From Saccharomycodes ludwigii (Eukaryota; Ascomycota; Saccharomycetes; Saccharomycodales; Saccharomycodaceae): 64,000 nt of DNA. The stretch spans positions 2,225,682-2,289,681 of the forward strand of contig NC_060201.1 of assembly GCF_020623625.1 (NCBI RefSeq), written 5' to 3'. The notes under the pieces were generated by a model. It did not search any database. It worked only from the letters and a program-made list of their open reading frames with translations, and was not told where the DNA came from. Shown here one piece after another: positions 49,861-58,693 of this stretch (its first letter is position 1; each line of letters begins with the position of its first letter). A program made the position numbers and the translations under genes.

Positions 49861-50427
49861 ATGAGTGCAAATTTAGTAAGTACAGATCTATATGGTGGCG
49901 CTATAAAGATTGATTTGCCACCTGGCTTTATGGATGTTTCAATGCTAAGGGAAATACCAGATAATCAAGAAGTTTATGTAAATAGTAGAACAGAACAAGA
50001 GATTAAAGACAACAAATATTGCGACGGATTAGGAAGCCAAGAAAGTATCATAATAGATTTGTTACAAAGGGTAAAAGCCGATTCTGATTTTGAAGCTTTG
50101 AAAATTCATTTAAATGAAATAAGTGAAATCAATCAAACTGTTGGTGGTTATGAAATTATTAAAACTGATGAAATAGAATCCAACACTGATGATAAATGTA
50201 AAGCGTTTTCAGCTATTATAAGAGAAACCAGTTTGAAATGGGGTAAGAAATCAGAAGCACATTTATTGAATATATGTGTAGGTATAATCCGATTAAGTGC
50301 ATACGATACGGATGTTTTAATATCTATTAATGTGCCTGAACTGCAATACACTGATTCAGCATATGATATATTAACCAATAAGATCATCAAATCATTCCAA
50401 TTAGTTGACCCATCTCTTTTTGCATAA
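49861..50427 (+). CDS. MOG1: Mog1, Ran (Gsp1) regulator in nuclear transport
   Basis: 188 residues. Key matches to S. cerevisiae Mog1 are LYGGAIKIDLPPGFMDVS, LREIPDNQEVYVNSRTEQE, ESIIIDLLQRV, KWGKKSEAHL and the close SFQLVDPSLFA. Mog1 binds the Ran GTPase Gsp1 and promotes guanine nucleotide release, and so supports nuclear protein import. It lacks the roughly 30-residue N-terminal extension that the S. cerevisiae protein (about 218 residues) shows. There is no good upstream in-frame Met, and the sequence before the ATG is CT/A-rich, so the shorter start is likely right. HOC1 follows on the same strand, as YJR074W-YJR075W. Confidence 0.95.
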   Translation: MSANLVSTDLYGGAIKIDLPPGFMDVSMLREIPDNQEVYVNSRTEQEIKDNKYCDGLGSQESIIIDLLQRVKADSDFEALKIHLNEISEINQTVGGYEIIKTDEIESNTDDKCKAFSAIIRETSLKWGKKSEAHLLNICVGIIRLSAYDTDVLISINVPELQYTDSAYDILTNKIIKSFQLVDPSLFA

Positions 50428-50661
50428 GTTCGTGAAAAGTGACATTTTCTATTTATATTTCTATGAAAAGTTCGTTTTATCGAACGTTTTTTTTTTTTTT
50501 TTTTTTTTTTTTTTCTTTTTATTTTTCGTGTAGTTTATTTTCCTTCACATACGATATATATACATATATTTTTTCTTTTTTTACGCTTTGAATATTTTTT
50601 TTTTTTCATATTTCAGTTAAGAATTAAAAGAAGAAAGAAGAAAAAAGGATAACCAACGAGC

Positions 50662-51936
50662 ATGGGAATTAAAGGTCATCGTACTACTCATATCACTACA
50701 TCATCTTCCTCCCCTACTAGCTCTTCACGCAATAATTTGGTTAGAGTTAGTAAAAGAGGGTTTAATGTTAGAAAATTTGCTATATTCATCATCCTACCAT
50801 TAGTAATTTTTTTATTTTTAATATTCCGTTACGCAACGTCTGGTACACCAACGGATTTGCAAACTCTTTTACAAAATTTACCAAAAGAAATAGCACAAAC
50901 CATAAATACAGCTGCCTCAAAGCAAGAACAAGATCAGGAACTTTTACAACAGTTTGAAAAGCTAACTCAAGAATTAAAACGGAAAAATGACGAACAAATG
51001 AAGCATTTTGATAGACAAAGAACAATTTTAGAAAAAAAAATACATGATTTAAAACAGCCACCTGCGACTGCCAGTATTAGAGAAAAATTAAGTTGGGTTT
51101 ATGATTACGAATCCACCCAAAAATTTCCCGCTTTTATTTGGCAAACTTGGCCTTATTCTGATGCAGATGAAAGGCTAGATGAAAATTTAAGAGCATATGA
51201 AAGATCATGGGGTGATAAGAATCCCGGGTTCGTCCATGAGATTATCAACGATGATACTGCTACAGCGTTAGTTCAATATTTTTATAATTCTATTCCGGAA
51301 GTCGTAGATACTTATAACTCTTTACCCTCGCCCATGTTAAAGGCTGATTTTTTTAAATTTTTGATTTTATTCGTTCGTGGTGGTGTTTTTGCTGATATGG
51401 ATTCTAATCCAATACAACCTGTTCCTAACTGGATCCCAGAGAATGTTTCCCCGCGTGAGGTTGGTTTGGTTGTGGGTATTGAAATGGATGCTTTAAAACC
51501 AGATTGGAAAAATAAATACTTGAGAAGGTTGCAGTTTGGATCATATGTAATTCAATGTAAACCGAAGCATCCGATTATAAGAGAAGTTATTGTTAAAATT
51601 GTAGAAATCACAACAAGCCGTAAAAAAGAAGGTGATTTGAAAGTCAATTTAAGGAACGATTTGAATATTATGAGTTGGACAGGCTCTGGTTTATTTACTG
51701 ATGTCATTATGACATATTTCAATGATTATGTTCAAAGTGATATTTTTTACAAAGTTACCTGGAAGGATTTCCACAAATTAAAGGTACCTAAGTTAATTGG
51801 TGATGTTCTAGTTTTTCCTCAATTCTCTTTCAACGCACCTGAAATTGTCGATGTAGAGGATCCAAACAAAGCATTATACTTTGTCCAACATGACGGAATG
51901 AAATCCTGGAAAGCAGCGCCAAGAGTCCAGGGATAG
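50662..51936 (+). CDS. HOC1: Hoc1-type alpha-1,6-mannosyltransferase of M-Pol II
   Basis: A type II Golgi membrane protein of 424 residues. A short basic cytosolic tail leads to one membrane segment at about residues 39-55 (FAIFIILPLVIFLFLIF). A helical stem follows (Gln/Glu/Lys-rich, about residues 75-125), then a GT32 catalytic domain. The acceptor/metal motif is in GGVFADMDSNP (D245 and D247), and PAFIWQTWPYSD opens the domain, both as in Och1/Hoc1. Hoc1 is a subunit of mannan polymerase II with Anp1, Mnn9, Mnn10 and Mnn11. Och1 is a close paralogue. The position between MOG1 and CDC11 (YJR074W, YJR075W, YJR076C) favours HOC1. The protein is somewhat longer than the S. cerevisiae version (about 396) in the cytosolic tail and stem. 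Confidence 0.93.
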   Translation: MGIKGHRTTHITTSSSSPTSSSRNNLVRVSKRGFNVRKFAIFIILPLVIFLFLIFRYATSGTPTDLQTLLQNLPKEIAQTINTAASKQEQDQELLQQFEKLTQELKRKNDEQMKHFDRQRTILEKKIHDLKQPPATASIREKLSWVYDYESTQKFPAFIWQTWPYSDADERLDENLRAYERSWGDKNPGFVHEIINDDTATALVQYFYNSIPEVVDTYNSLPSPMLKADFFKFLILFVRGGVFADMDSNPIQPVPNWIPENVSPREVGLVVGIEMDALKPDWKNKYLRRLQFGSYVIQCKPKHPIIREVIVKIVEITTSRKKEGDLKVNLRNDLNIMSWTGSGLFTDVIMTYFNDYVQSDIFYKVTWKDFHKLKVPKLIGDVLVFPQFSFNAPEIVDVEDPNKALYFVQHDGMKSWKAAPRVQG

Positions 51937-52158
51937 TTTATCTCTTCTACTGAAAGAATAAGAAAAAAAAAAAAGTTTACCAACAATCAAAATTAGAAAT
52001 AACATTAAGGTCAGATAAGTGCCAAAAGCTCTACTAAAACTTGGCAAAGATAGATCTCTTCAAATAGATATATATATATATATATATATATTATGTATAC
52101 TATCAGTTGTCCCTATCTATAATAAAATCATCATTTTAACTTATCCTAAATTTTGATT

Positions 52159-52192
<34 letters not shown>

Positions 52193-52824
52193 CTTTTTTT
52201 AAGTTTATTTAGAAAGAGAATGAGACAGAAAAAAAATTACATCAATTTTAGAATTTATTCGACAGAATAAAATATTCTTAATTTGGGTTTCCTCTCTGTC
52301 TCCATTCTTTGTTGTGTTTTCATTTTGTTTAGTGTACATTTATCTTAACTAATTATTGTCATGTTTTGAAAATGTTAACTATTTCAATACGATATTCAGT
52401 AAAGATTCACACCAAAAGGACTAAAAGAGAAAGAAGAAGAATAATTTTTTTTTGTTGTTATAAACTTTAAGTTTACAATTTTTATATTTCGAGACAAGTG
52501 TAAATTTTGGAATTTAAAAAAAAAAAAAAAAAAAAAATTTGAACTCGATAAAAAACATAATATACACAAATTTTTTACGTGATTAATTCAAAACTGTTAG
52601 ATTAGGGCTTTTTCTTTATTATTATTACTATCTTTTTTTTTTTTCCCCTTTTCAATAACTTTTTAGCTATCAAAATTAAACCAAATTGACAATATAGTTG
52701 CCCAACTCTTAAGTAATATTTTTGAGAACACAAAGAAAAGAGAGATTGCAATAGTGCTTTGTAATAGATATTTAAAATAATTAATAATATATAAAAAGTA
52801 ATCAAATAATATAAGGGGGGAAAT
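51937..52824. other. Intergenic region between convergent HOC1 and CDC11
   Basis: An 888-base gap between two gene ends, longer than needed for terminators. It is full of T- and A-runs (for example 52161-52189 T, 52516-52538 A) and a (TA)n tract near 52070-52090. I looked for tRNA boxes, snoRNA C/D and H/ACA features, and intron signals, and found none. An open frame at 52602-52805 (-) ends in Lys/Ile repeats and is judged spurious. Confidence 0.5.
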
Positions 52825-54066
52825 TCAATGATCCTGTTTTACCGAGGATTCATTTTCTAACCTTTCTTCTATTTCTCTCAATTCTTGTTCTCTTTGCAAC
52901 AATTCCTTTCTTTTTAATTTCAATTCCTGTTGAACTCTTTCTTCAAAGGCTTTTAGTCTTTCTTCTTCTAACTTAATTTGTTCTTCTCTGGCCAAATATG
53001 TTTCATTTTTCCCATTACTAGTTTTACGGGTGGCTGATTCACCTTCTATTCCCACAGATTTACTAGTATTATTACCTAAAGTCTTAATATCCTCGACATT
53101 TGTTACACTAGCATCATCATTATGTAATTTATTATCCGATGTTGATGGATTACGATGATTACCATTAGAATTACCACCCGATAAAGTTTCTGTTCTATAT
53201 CTTTCATATAAAATTTCATGGGTATATTCCTTCAAATCATTTAAGTGGGAAATAAGTAAAGTGTTTCTCAATATAACAAAATCAGATATATTAGGATCTT
53301 CTACATCTAACATCCCCCAAGGATATTTTCTCCCACGAATTATAGTTTTATTGTCTAATTCATAAACATCATTTGACCCTATAACGGAAAATGGTAGTAA
53401 GGAACGTAAATATGTATTGGTCTGATAATCTTCATCACTAATATCATCTTCTTCGAATGGAAAATTATAGATAGGCAAAGCGTAATAATTGATATCATCC
53501 ATTATTAATTTTTTGTTGAATTTCAGTTCTTCGACGGTTAAAGAATCAGCTTTACAAATAACAGGTATAATGTTGACTAATGGCCCCATTTGTTTCATAA
53601 ATTCAACATCAATTTCCTTTAAGCCATGCCCAGAGGGCTGAATAAAATATAAACAACAATGAATTCTACCATCTTTGAAACGAGGATTTCTTCTAACACG
53701 ACTTTCTTCTAATAAAATCTCATCATACTGATGACAAATGTAATCTTTTATAATATCAAAGTTACTAGAATTATCCAGAGAATCACCAAATCCTGGTGTA
53801 TCAATAATATTTAATTGTATTTTCACACCATCGTCATCCTCAAGTTCCACCATTTCATGCCTTAATTGTAAATCAATGGCGGTTGAGTTATCATTAGGCC
53901 TTAATACACTAGTAGAGGTATCAACCACTTGTTGGCCGCATAACGTATTAATGAAGGTGGATCTACCCGAGCCAGATTGGCCGACTACCATTATAGTGAA
54001 GTTAATACCTCTTTTTAAATGTTTTCTTTTTCTTAAAGCAGCTGAAGCCTCTATAATACTTGACAT
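52825..54066 (-). CDS. CDC11: Septin Cdc11
   Basis: 413 residues (about 415 in S. cerevisiae). The start MSSIIEASAALRKRKHLKRG is the polybasic lipid-binding region. The GTPase domain carries G1 as GQSGSGRS (residues 29-36), where the usual P-loop Lys is Arg (R35), also seen in S. cerevisiae Cdc11, a septin thought not to bind GTP stably. G3 is in NIIDTPGFGDSL, and G4 is CKAD in VICKADSLT. The septin unique element follows, with GRKYPWGMLDVEDPNISDF. A Glu/Arg-rich coiled coil ends the protein (about residues 355-410). Cdc11 caps the septin octamer at the bud neck. It matches YJR076C next to HOC1 and is convergent with it. Confidence 0.98.
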   Translation of the reverse strand: MSSIIEASAALRKRKHLKRGINFTIMVVGQSGSGRSTFINTLCGQQVVDTSTSVLRPNDNSTAIDLQLRHEMVELEDDDGVKIQLNIIDTPGFGDSLDNSSNFDIIKDYICHQYDEILLEESRVRRNPRFKDGRIHCCLYFIQPSGHGLKEIDVEFMKQMGPLVNIIPVICKADSLTVEELKFNKKLIMDDINYYALPIYNFPFEEDDISDEDYQTNTYLRSLLPFSVIGSNDVYELDNKTIIRGRKYPWGMLDVEDPNISDFVILRNTLLISHLNDLKEYTHEILYERYRTETLSGGNSNGNHRNPSTSDNKLHNDDASVTNVEDIKTLGNNTSKSVGIEGESATRKTSNGKNETYLAREEQIKLEEERLKAFEERVQQELKLKRKELLQREQELREIEERLENESSVKQDH

Positions 54067-54658
54067 GTTGTTTTAAATGTGCCGTGAAAAGGAATTTATA
54101 GTCACCGCAGGTGATTTTTATTCTAATTTTTATTCTATTTATTTAAAGAAATGTATGTGTCTTTTTATGTTAAACTTGTTTAAAAGAATAATATAATTAG
54201 ATTTAAAATATGAAAAGGGGAAGGAGGATTTTACGAGTTAGGCTTGATTAAATCAATAAAACACGGTAAACAAACTTCATGTGGTTAATTATTTTGAGTG
54301 TTTTTTATTTTTTTATTTTTTTTTTCTTTTGGTCTTTTTAAAGTTCAAATCCACATATATATATATATATATACCTAGCCCTATGTCCGACGTTAAAATA
54401 GTTTTAGCGGTTAATTCGGATAACATAAGCTGAATGTTATTATAATCTCATTTTGGATGAAATTTATTGAAAGCAACGAACGTTAAAAGGTACGGTTGCT
54501 TGTTTTTTATGACTCAATATTTTCACTTTTTCATTTTTTTTTTTTTTTTATATTTTTTTTTTCAGTTGCTGATATTTCCTTAACAAGATTATTTTCAGTC
54601 CTCTTTTACTTAAAAAAAAAAAAAAAAAAAATACAAAAACAATAATCAACAAATAAAA
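54067..54658. promoter_or_regulatory. Divergent promoter CDC11 / TRP3
   Basis: A 592-base region between divergent starts. It holds TGTCCGACG at 54384-54392, a Gcn4-type TGACTCA at 54510-54516, a (TA)n tract near 54355-54371 and an A-run near 54613-54630. It contains no gene. Confidence 0.55.
54510..54516 (+). promoter_or_regulatory. Gcn4 site TGACTCA upstream of TRP3
   Basis: TGACTCA is the exact half-palindromic core bound by Gcn4, the general amino-acid control activator. It lies 142 bases upstream of the TRP3 start codon, a typical distance, and TRP3 is a known Gcn4 target in S. cerevisiae. Confidence 0.75.
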
Positions 54659-56146
54659 ATGTCCACTCATAAGCGTGTCCTTTTGATTGATAATTATGAT
54701 TCCTTTACCTGGAATATTTATGAATACTTATGCCAGGAAGGTGCTGATGTCTCAGTTTTTCGTAACGATAAAATCACAATAGAGGAAATAAGAAGGTCAA
54801 ATTATGATATTATCTTAATTTCTCCTGGTCCTGGCCATCCCATAACCGATTCAGGGATTTCATGTGACGTTATAAAAGAATTAATGGGGGAAATCCCAAT
54901 TTTCGGTGTGTGCATGGGCCAAGAATGCATGATCCAAACATTAGGTGGTAGTATTGGGTTCGCAGGTGAAATTGTTCATGGAAAAACTTCTTCAATTACT
55001 CATGATGGTAAAGGTTTTTTTAAAAATGTTCCACAAGGTGTTGCAGTAACAAGATACCACTCATTAGCAGCTGATAAACCAAGTTTACCCGATTGTTTTG
55101 AGATTACGGCGACAACAGACAATGGTGTTGTAATGGGTGTAAGGCATAAGAAGTATATTCTCGAAGGTGTCCAATTTCACCCTGAATCTATTTTAACAGA
55201 GGAAGGTCATTTGATGATTAGAAATATATTGGAAATTTCAGGAAAGACTTGGGAGGAATATTATCAAAATATTGCTAATGGTGCAGAAAACTCTAAGAAT
55301 TCGAATATATCTCAAAAGCCTTCTATATTAAATGAAATATATAATAAGCGGAAAGAGGATGTGAAACAATTGTCAGAAACACCTGGATTTACAATGAAAG
55401 ATTTAGAATTTAATTTTAATTTGGGATTAGCTTCATCAGTTCAGAATTTCTACACAAAATTGTCGACTCCACCAAATGGAAAAAGGGCATCTGTCTTGGC
55501 TGAAGTAAAACGTGCCTCCCCTTCAAAGGGTAATATTGACATAAAGGCTATTTCATCCGAGCAAGCTTTGAAATATGCTCGTGCTGGTGCTTCTGCCATA
55601 TCTGTTTTAACAGAACCACATTGGTTTAAAGGTAGTTTACAAGATTTAGTGAATGTGAGAAGAGCCTTGGATCTCGAATATGTTAGAAACAAAAATGACA
55701 GACCTTGTATATTGAGAAAAGAATTTATTTTTAGCAAGTATCAGATTTTGGAAGCCCGTTTGGCTGGTGCTGATTCAGTTTTGTTAATTGTTAAAATGTT
55801 AACTGAGCAAGAGTTGAAAGAACTTTATGATTATTCTAAAAAATTGGAAATGGAACCATTAGTAGAAGTCAATTCTAAAACCGAATTGCAACTAGCAATC
55901 AAAATTGGATCAAAAGTCATTGGTGTGAACAATAGAGATTTACATTCCTTCCACGTTGATTTGAATACAACAAGTTCTCTAGTTCAAGATGTTCCATCTG
56001 GGACTATTTTGGTTGCATTATCAGGTATTACAGTTCCAGAAGATACTAATAAATATAAAAAAGAGGGTGTTAAAGGCTTTTTAGTTGGTGAAGCTTTAAT
56101 GAAAGCGCCCGATGTTTCAAGCTTTATTGAAAAATTAACCTGTTGA
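54659..56146 (+). CDS. TRP3: Trp3, anthranilate synthase glutaminase / indole-3-glycerol-phosphate synthase
   Basis: A bifunctional enzyme of tryptophan synthesis (495 residues, about 484 in S. cerevisiae). The N-terminal class I amidotransferase has C85 in [10 protein letters not shown] and the His/Glu site in [14 protein letters not shown]. It partners with Trp2. A linker (about residues 205-265) leads to the IGPS barrel with [55 protein letters not shown] and [15 protein letters not shown]. The Gcn4-type site upstream fits amino-acid control. The order UBA1, TRP3, SAC1, DOA1, YRA2 corresponds to YKL210W-YKL214C, here read in reverse orientation and interrupted by YJR genes. Confidence 0.98.
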   Translation: MSTHKRVLLIDNYDSFTWNIYEYLCQEGADVSVFRNDKITIEEIRRSNYDIILISPGPGHPITDSGISCDVIKELMGEIPIFGVCMGQECMIQTLGGSIGFAGEIVHGKTSSITHDGKGFFKNVPQGVAVTRYHSLAADKPSLPDCFEITATTDNGVVMGVRHKKYILEGVQFHPESILTEEGHLMIRNILEISGKTWEEYYQNIANGAENSKNSNISQKPSILNEIYNKRKEDVKQLSETPGFTMKDLEFNFNLGLASSVQNFYTKLSTPPNGKRASVLAEVKRASPSKGNIDIKAISSEQALKYARAGASAISVLTEPHWFKGSLQDLVNVRRALDLEYVRNKNDRPCILRKEFIFSKYQILEARLAGADSVLLIVKMLTEQELKELYDYSKKLEMEPLVEVNSKTELQLAIKIGSKVIGVNNRDLHSFHVDLNTTSSLVQDVPSGTILVALSGITVPEDTNKYKKEGVKGFLVGEALMKAPDVSSFIEKLTC

Positions 56147-56352
56147 TGAATTAATCCATTGACGAATTTGTCGTAATTTTTTTTTTTTTTTTTTCTGATA
56201 CTATAAATATATATATATATATATGTCTACTTATATATCTCTACTCTAACAATAAAAAAAACTTTAAAAAAAACTTTAAAAAAAAAAAAAATGAAAGGCA
56301 AAAAATGAAAGGCAAAAAATGAAAGGCAAAAAATGAAAAACAAAAATAAAAA
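56147..56352. other. Short intergenic region TRP3 / SAC1 with tandem repeats
   Basis: A 206-base gap between convergent gene ends. It has a T-run, (TA)n at 56207-56223, and a 14-base tandem repeat described separately. It probably carries both terminators. Confidence 0.6.
56291..56346. repeat. 14-base tandem repeat, four units, at the SAC1 3' end
   Basis: Three exact units ATGAAAGGCAAAAA and one variant ATGAAAAACAAAAA lie head to tail and stop 6 bases before the SAC1 stop codon (56353). It is a minisatellite likely to vary in copy number. Confidence 0.9.
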
Positions 56353-58242
56353 TCAATCTTTTTTACTAACATTTTTCAAAAATTTAGATGAAACTTCAAA
56401 ATGAACACCAGTAAATTGACCATTAGAATCAGCCGTTTCAATTGCCGTTAAGAATCCAAGGTCACACAGTTTTGGCCAATTAACATATTGGATGCCATTT
56501 TTCGTAATGTATCTAAAAGAAGCTAGCAATGTTAAAACAGAGCCTACAAAGAACCCTAAATTTCTAGTAGAAGTAAAATTTTGATCTTTAGGAAAGAAAA
56601 CAGTTGCAACTAAAACAATAAAAGAACAGTAAATAACTGTTGGTAATGATTGAATTAAAGTTGGTCTTCTATCGGCGAAAGGTGTAACTGTACTATCTTC
56701 ATATGGTTTGAAGTTACCTAAAAACAAATCATAACTGTCTTGTCTTGGGCCATCAGTTAAGTTATTTTGGTAATAACGTGAGATTGAATTGACCAAGTCA
56801 TTAAAAGCACCCAGATATGTACGCTTACCGGTTCTCGTAAAATCAGTTTTCAAGGCACCAGTTCCCGAATATGCACAACTAACTGCATCAGCATTGTCAG
56901 CCCAAAAGTTTTGGAATTCAAACAATAAATCCTTACTTTCAGATTCCCATGGATTACCCTTTTCAACAACACCAGCAGTTTCAAATTCGTTTTGCAAAAC
57001 CCAATGAGCTAATACACTTTGAACAACGTTAGTTCTATCCAAGCAATCCATGCAATTAGTTCTAACAATTGCATTTTGTGTTTGTACAACTTTAGAAGAC
57101 TGACCATCACAGATTTTGTGGAAATAGTTGTTATTTGTTAGGCCTAATTTTTTCAAATGATCAATTAATAACTTAACTCTGTGCCATTGCATTTTACGGC
57201 ATTCATGATGAAAATCAAAGTAAACATAATGAATTTTTGGATCATTCAATTGGTCAACTATGTTTTCATAGGCTTGTTTGACTGGTAATTCATACCCCTT
57301 TTGATTGACTAAATTAACCAAGTAGTTTTCGCCATACAATTTTTCTTGTTGATCAAAGTGCTTTTTAGTTGCTTCCAAAGAACTCTGCTCGCTCACAAAT
57401 AACTTGGGCTTATACTTCAAATTATTGACTTCGGCCCAATACACTGGTACCGATCCTCTCGTTTGTAAAAAGGAATAATAGTCATAAGCTCTGTTTGACT
57501 TGTTTACAACTAAAATTTGCTCTGTTTCATTAAAATTACCCACGTTGCCATGCTCATCAATACCACGGCGAAAGTATCTAGTACCTGCTCTGTAGATACT
57601 TCTCCTAGTGATTAACCCTAAAGAGATATCGTGGTTATTAAAAGTAGACTCTACTATCTTAGCATAACCATAAATCATTGGAATAACAAACTTGTTAAAC
57701 TGAGGATTTTCCTCTTTTGCAACTAAATTACGCAAACCGTCGGTAGCATAGTAATTCCAAAAAAATCTTTTGTCAGCAGTTTTCCAAGTTAATCCATTTG
57801 AATTTTCTAATAATTCATTATTTCTTTGCGAAGAATTAGTCAAATCGTAAGTGTAAGAAAAAAATAATGTTGCATTGTTCAAATGTTGATTTAATAACTT
57901 TAAGTATTCACGTTCCTCTTTAATTGGTTTGATATCTCTGTTAATAGGGATAATATCACTTTCAACTACTTTGAATATTTTATGACCGTTCAAAACACCA
58001 GTGAGATCAACTCTTTTGGCAATGATTACATATGTGTTAATCTTCAAGGTAATACTACCAATAATACCTGCAATTTTTTGAATATTACCAAATTCTGGAA
58101 AATCATCAACGATAGACATGGAGGTTTCATTATGGAATTTTTCTGAAAAACATAAAATTGGAGAGGTATCTTTTTCACTAGCGGTAGCCAGTTTGAAGTA
58201 AAGTCTATCCTTTGTTTTGGCTAAAATTAAAGGCGAGGACAT
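56353..58242 (-). CDS. SAC1: Sac1 phosphoinositide phosphatase
   Basis: 629 residues (about 623 in S. cerevisiae). The SAC domain has the catalytic CX5R in RTNCMDCLDRTNVVQ (C397, R403), with SRRSIYRAGTRYFRRGID (here TRRSIYRAGTRYFRRG) and RGSVPVYWAE as further hallmarks. Two C-terminal membrane segments (about residues 534-550 and 560-580) anchor it in the ER/Golgi. It dephosphorylates PI4P and other monophosphoinositides, counteracting Stt4, whose plasma-membrane anchor Efr3 is also encoded in this window. A short cytosolic tail ends KNVSKKD. It is divergent from DOA1. The gene is intact. Confidence 0.98.
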   Translation of the reverse strand: MSSPLILAKTKDRLYFKLATASEKDTSPILCFSEKFHNETSMSIVDDFPEFGNIQKIAGIIGSITLKINTYVIIAKRVDLTGVLNGHKIFKVVESDIIPINRDIKPIKEEREYLKLLNQHLNNATLFFSYTYDLTNSSQRNNELLENSNGLTWKTADKRFFWNYYATDGLRNLVAKEENPQFNKFVIPMIYGYAKIVESTFNNHDISLGLITRRSIYRAGTRYFRRGIDEHGNVGNFNETEQILVVNKSNRAYDYYSFLQTRGSVPVYWAEVNNLKYKPKLFVSEQSSLEATKKHFDQQEKLYGENYLVNLVNQKGYELPVKQAYENIVDQLNDPKIHYVYFDFHHECRKMQWHRVKLLIDHLKKLGLTNNNYFHKICDGQSSKVVQTQNAIVRTNCMDCLDRTNVVQSVLAHWVLQNEFETAGVVEKGNPWESESKDLLFEFQNFWADNADAVSCAYSGTGALKTDFTRTGKRTYLGAFNDLVNSISRYYQNNLTDGPRQDSYDLFLGNFKPYEDSTVTPFADRRPTLIQSLPTVIYCSFIVLVATVFFPKDQNFTSTRNLGFFVGSVLTLLASFRYITKNGIQYVNWPKLCDLGFLTAIETADSNGQFTGVHFEVSSKFLKNVSKKD

Positions 58243-58693
58243 ATTTTATATGGTCTCAAATGGGGTGTGTGTGTCTAAGGAAGAGAAATTATTAACTCTT
58301 TTGTTTTTGGATTCTTTTTTTTCTCTATTTTTATAATAAAATAGATATTTTACAAAATCTTTACGAATATCTTTTGGATAGTTATAAATAAGCCATTTAG
58401 TATAAGTTGCGCTCGAATACAATTATGATAATTTACTATTAACGACTTTTTTTTAACCGGAAAATTATTTTTTTTTTTTTTTTTTTTTTTTTTCTTTTTT
58501 TTATCTACGAGAATAAACAATTATTTATTTCCTTCGGGTAAAAAAAAAAATAAAAACAAGGGAGGTTTTATACAGCTGAAAATAATTGCCACTTATGCCT
58601 ATCTTTTTCTTTCTTCCTTTCATTATCACCTGTATAAACTACCTGTGACGCTGATAATAACTTATAGCAAAGTTATATAATAACACACACACA
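58243..58693. promoter_or_regulatory. Divergent promoter SAC1 / DOA1
   Basis: A 451-base region between divergent starts. It holds a Reb1-type core CGGGTAA (58535-58541, TTACCCG on the other strand), T-runs near 58468-58493 and TTGCCACTT at 58586-58594. The last is one or two bases from the proteasome-associated control element bound by Rpn4; I would not claim it as a real site. Confidence 0.5.
58535..58541 (-). promoter_or_regulatory. Reb1-type core (TTACCCG) between SAC1 and DOA1
   Basis: The seven-base core of the Reb1 consensus on the minus strand, roughly central in a divergent promoter, about 155 bases upstream of DOA1. Assigned by motif only. Confidence 0.4.

Noticed and set aside
58586-58594. 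TTGCCACTT upstream of DOA1 as an Rpn4 (PACE) site
   Set aside because: It departs from the GGTGGCAAA consensus at the positions that matter, and single near-matches are expected by chance.
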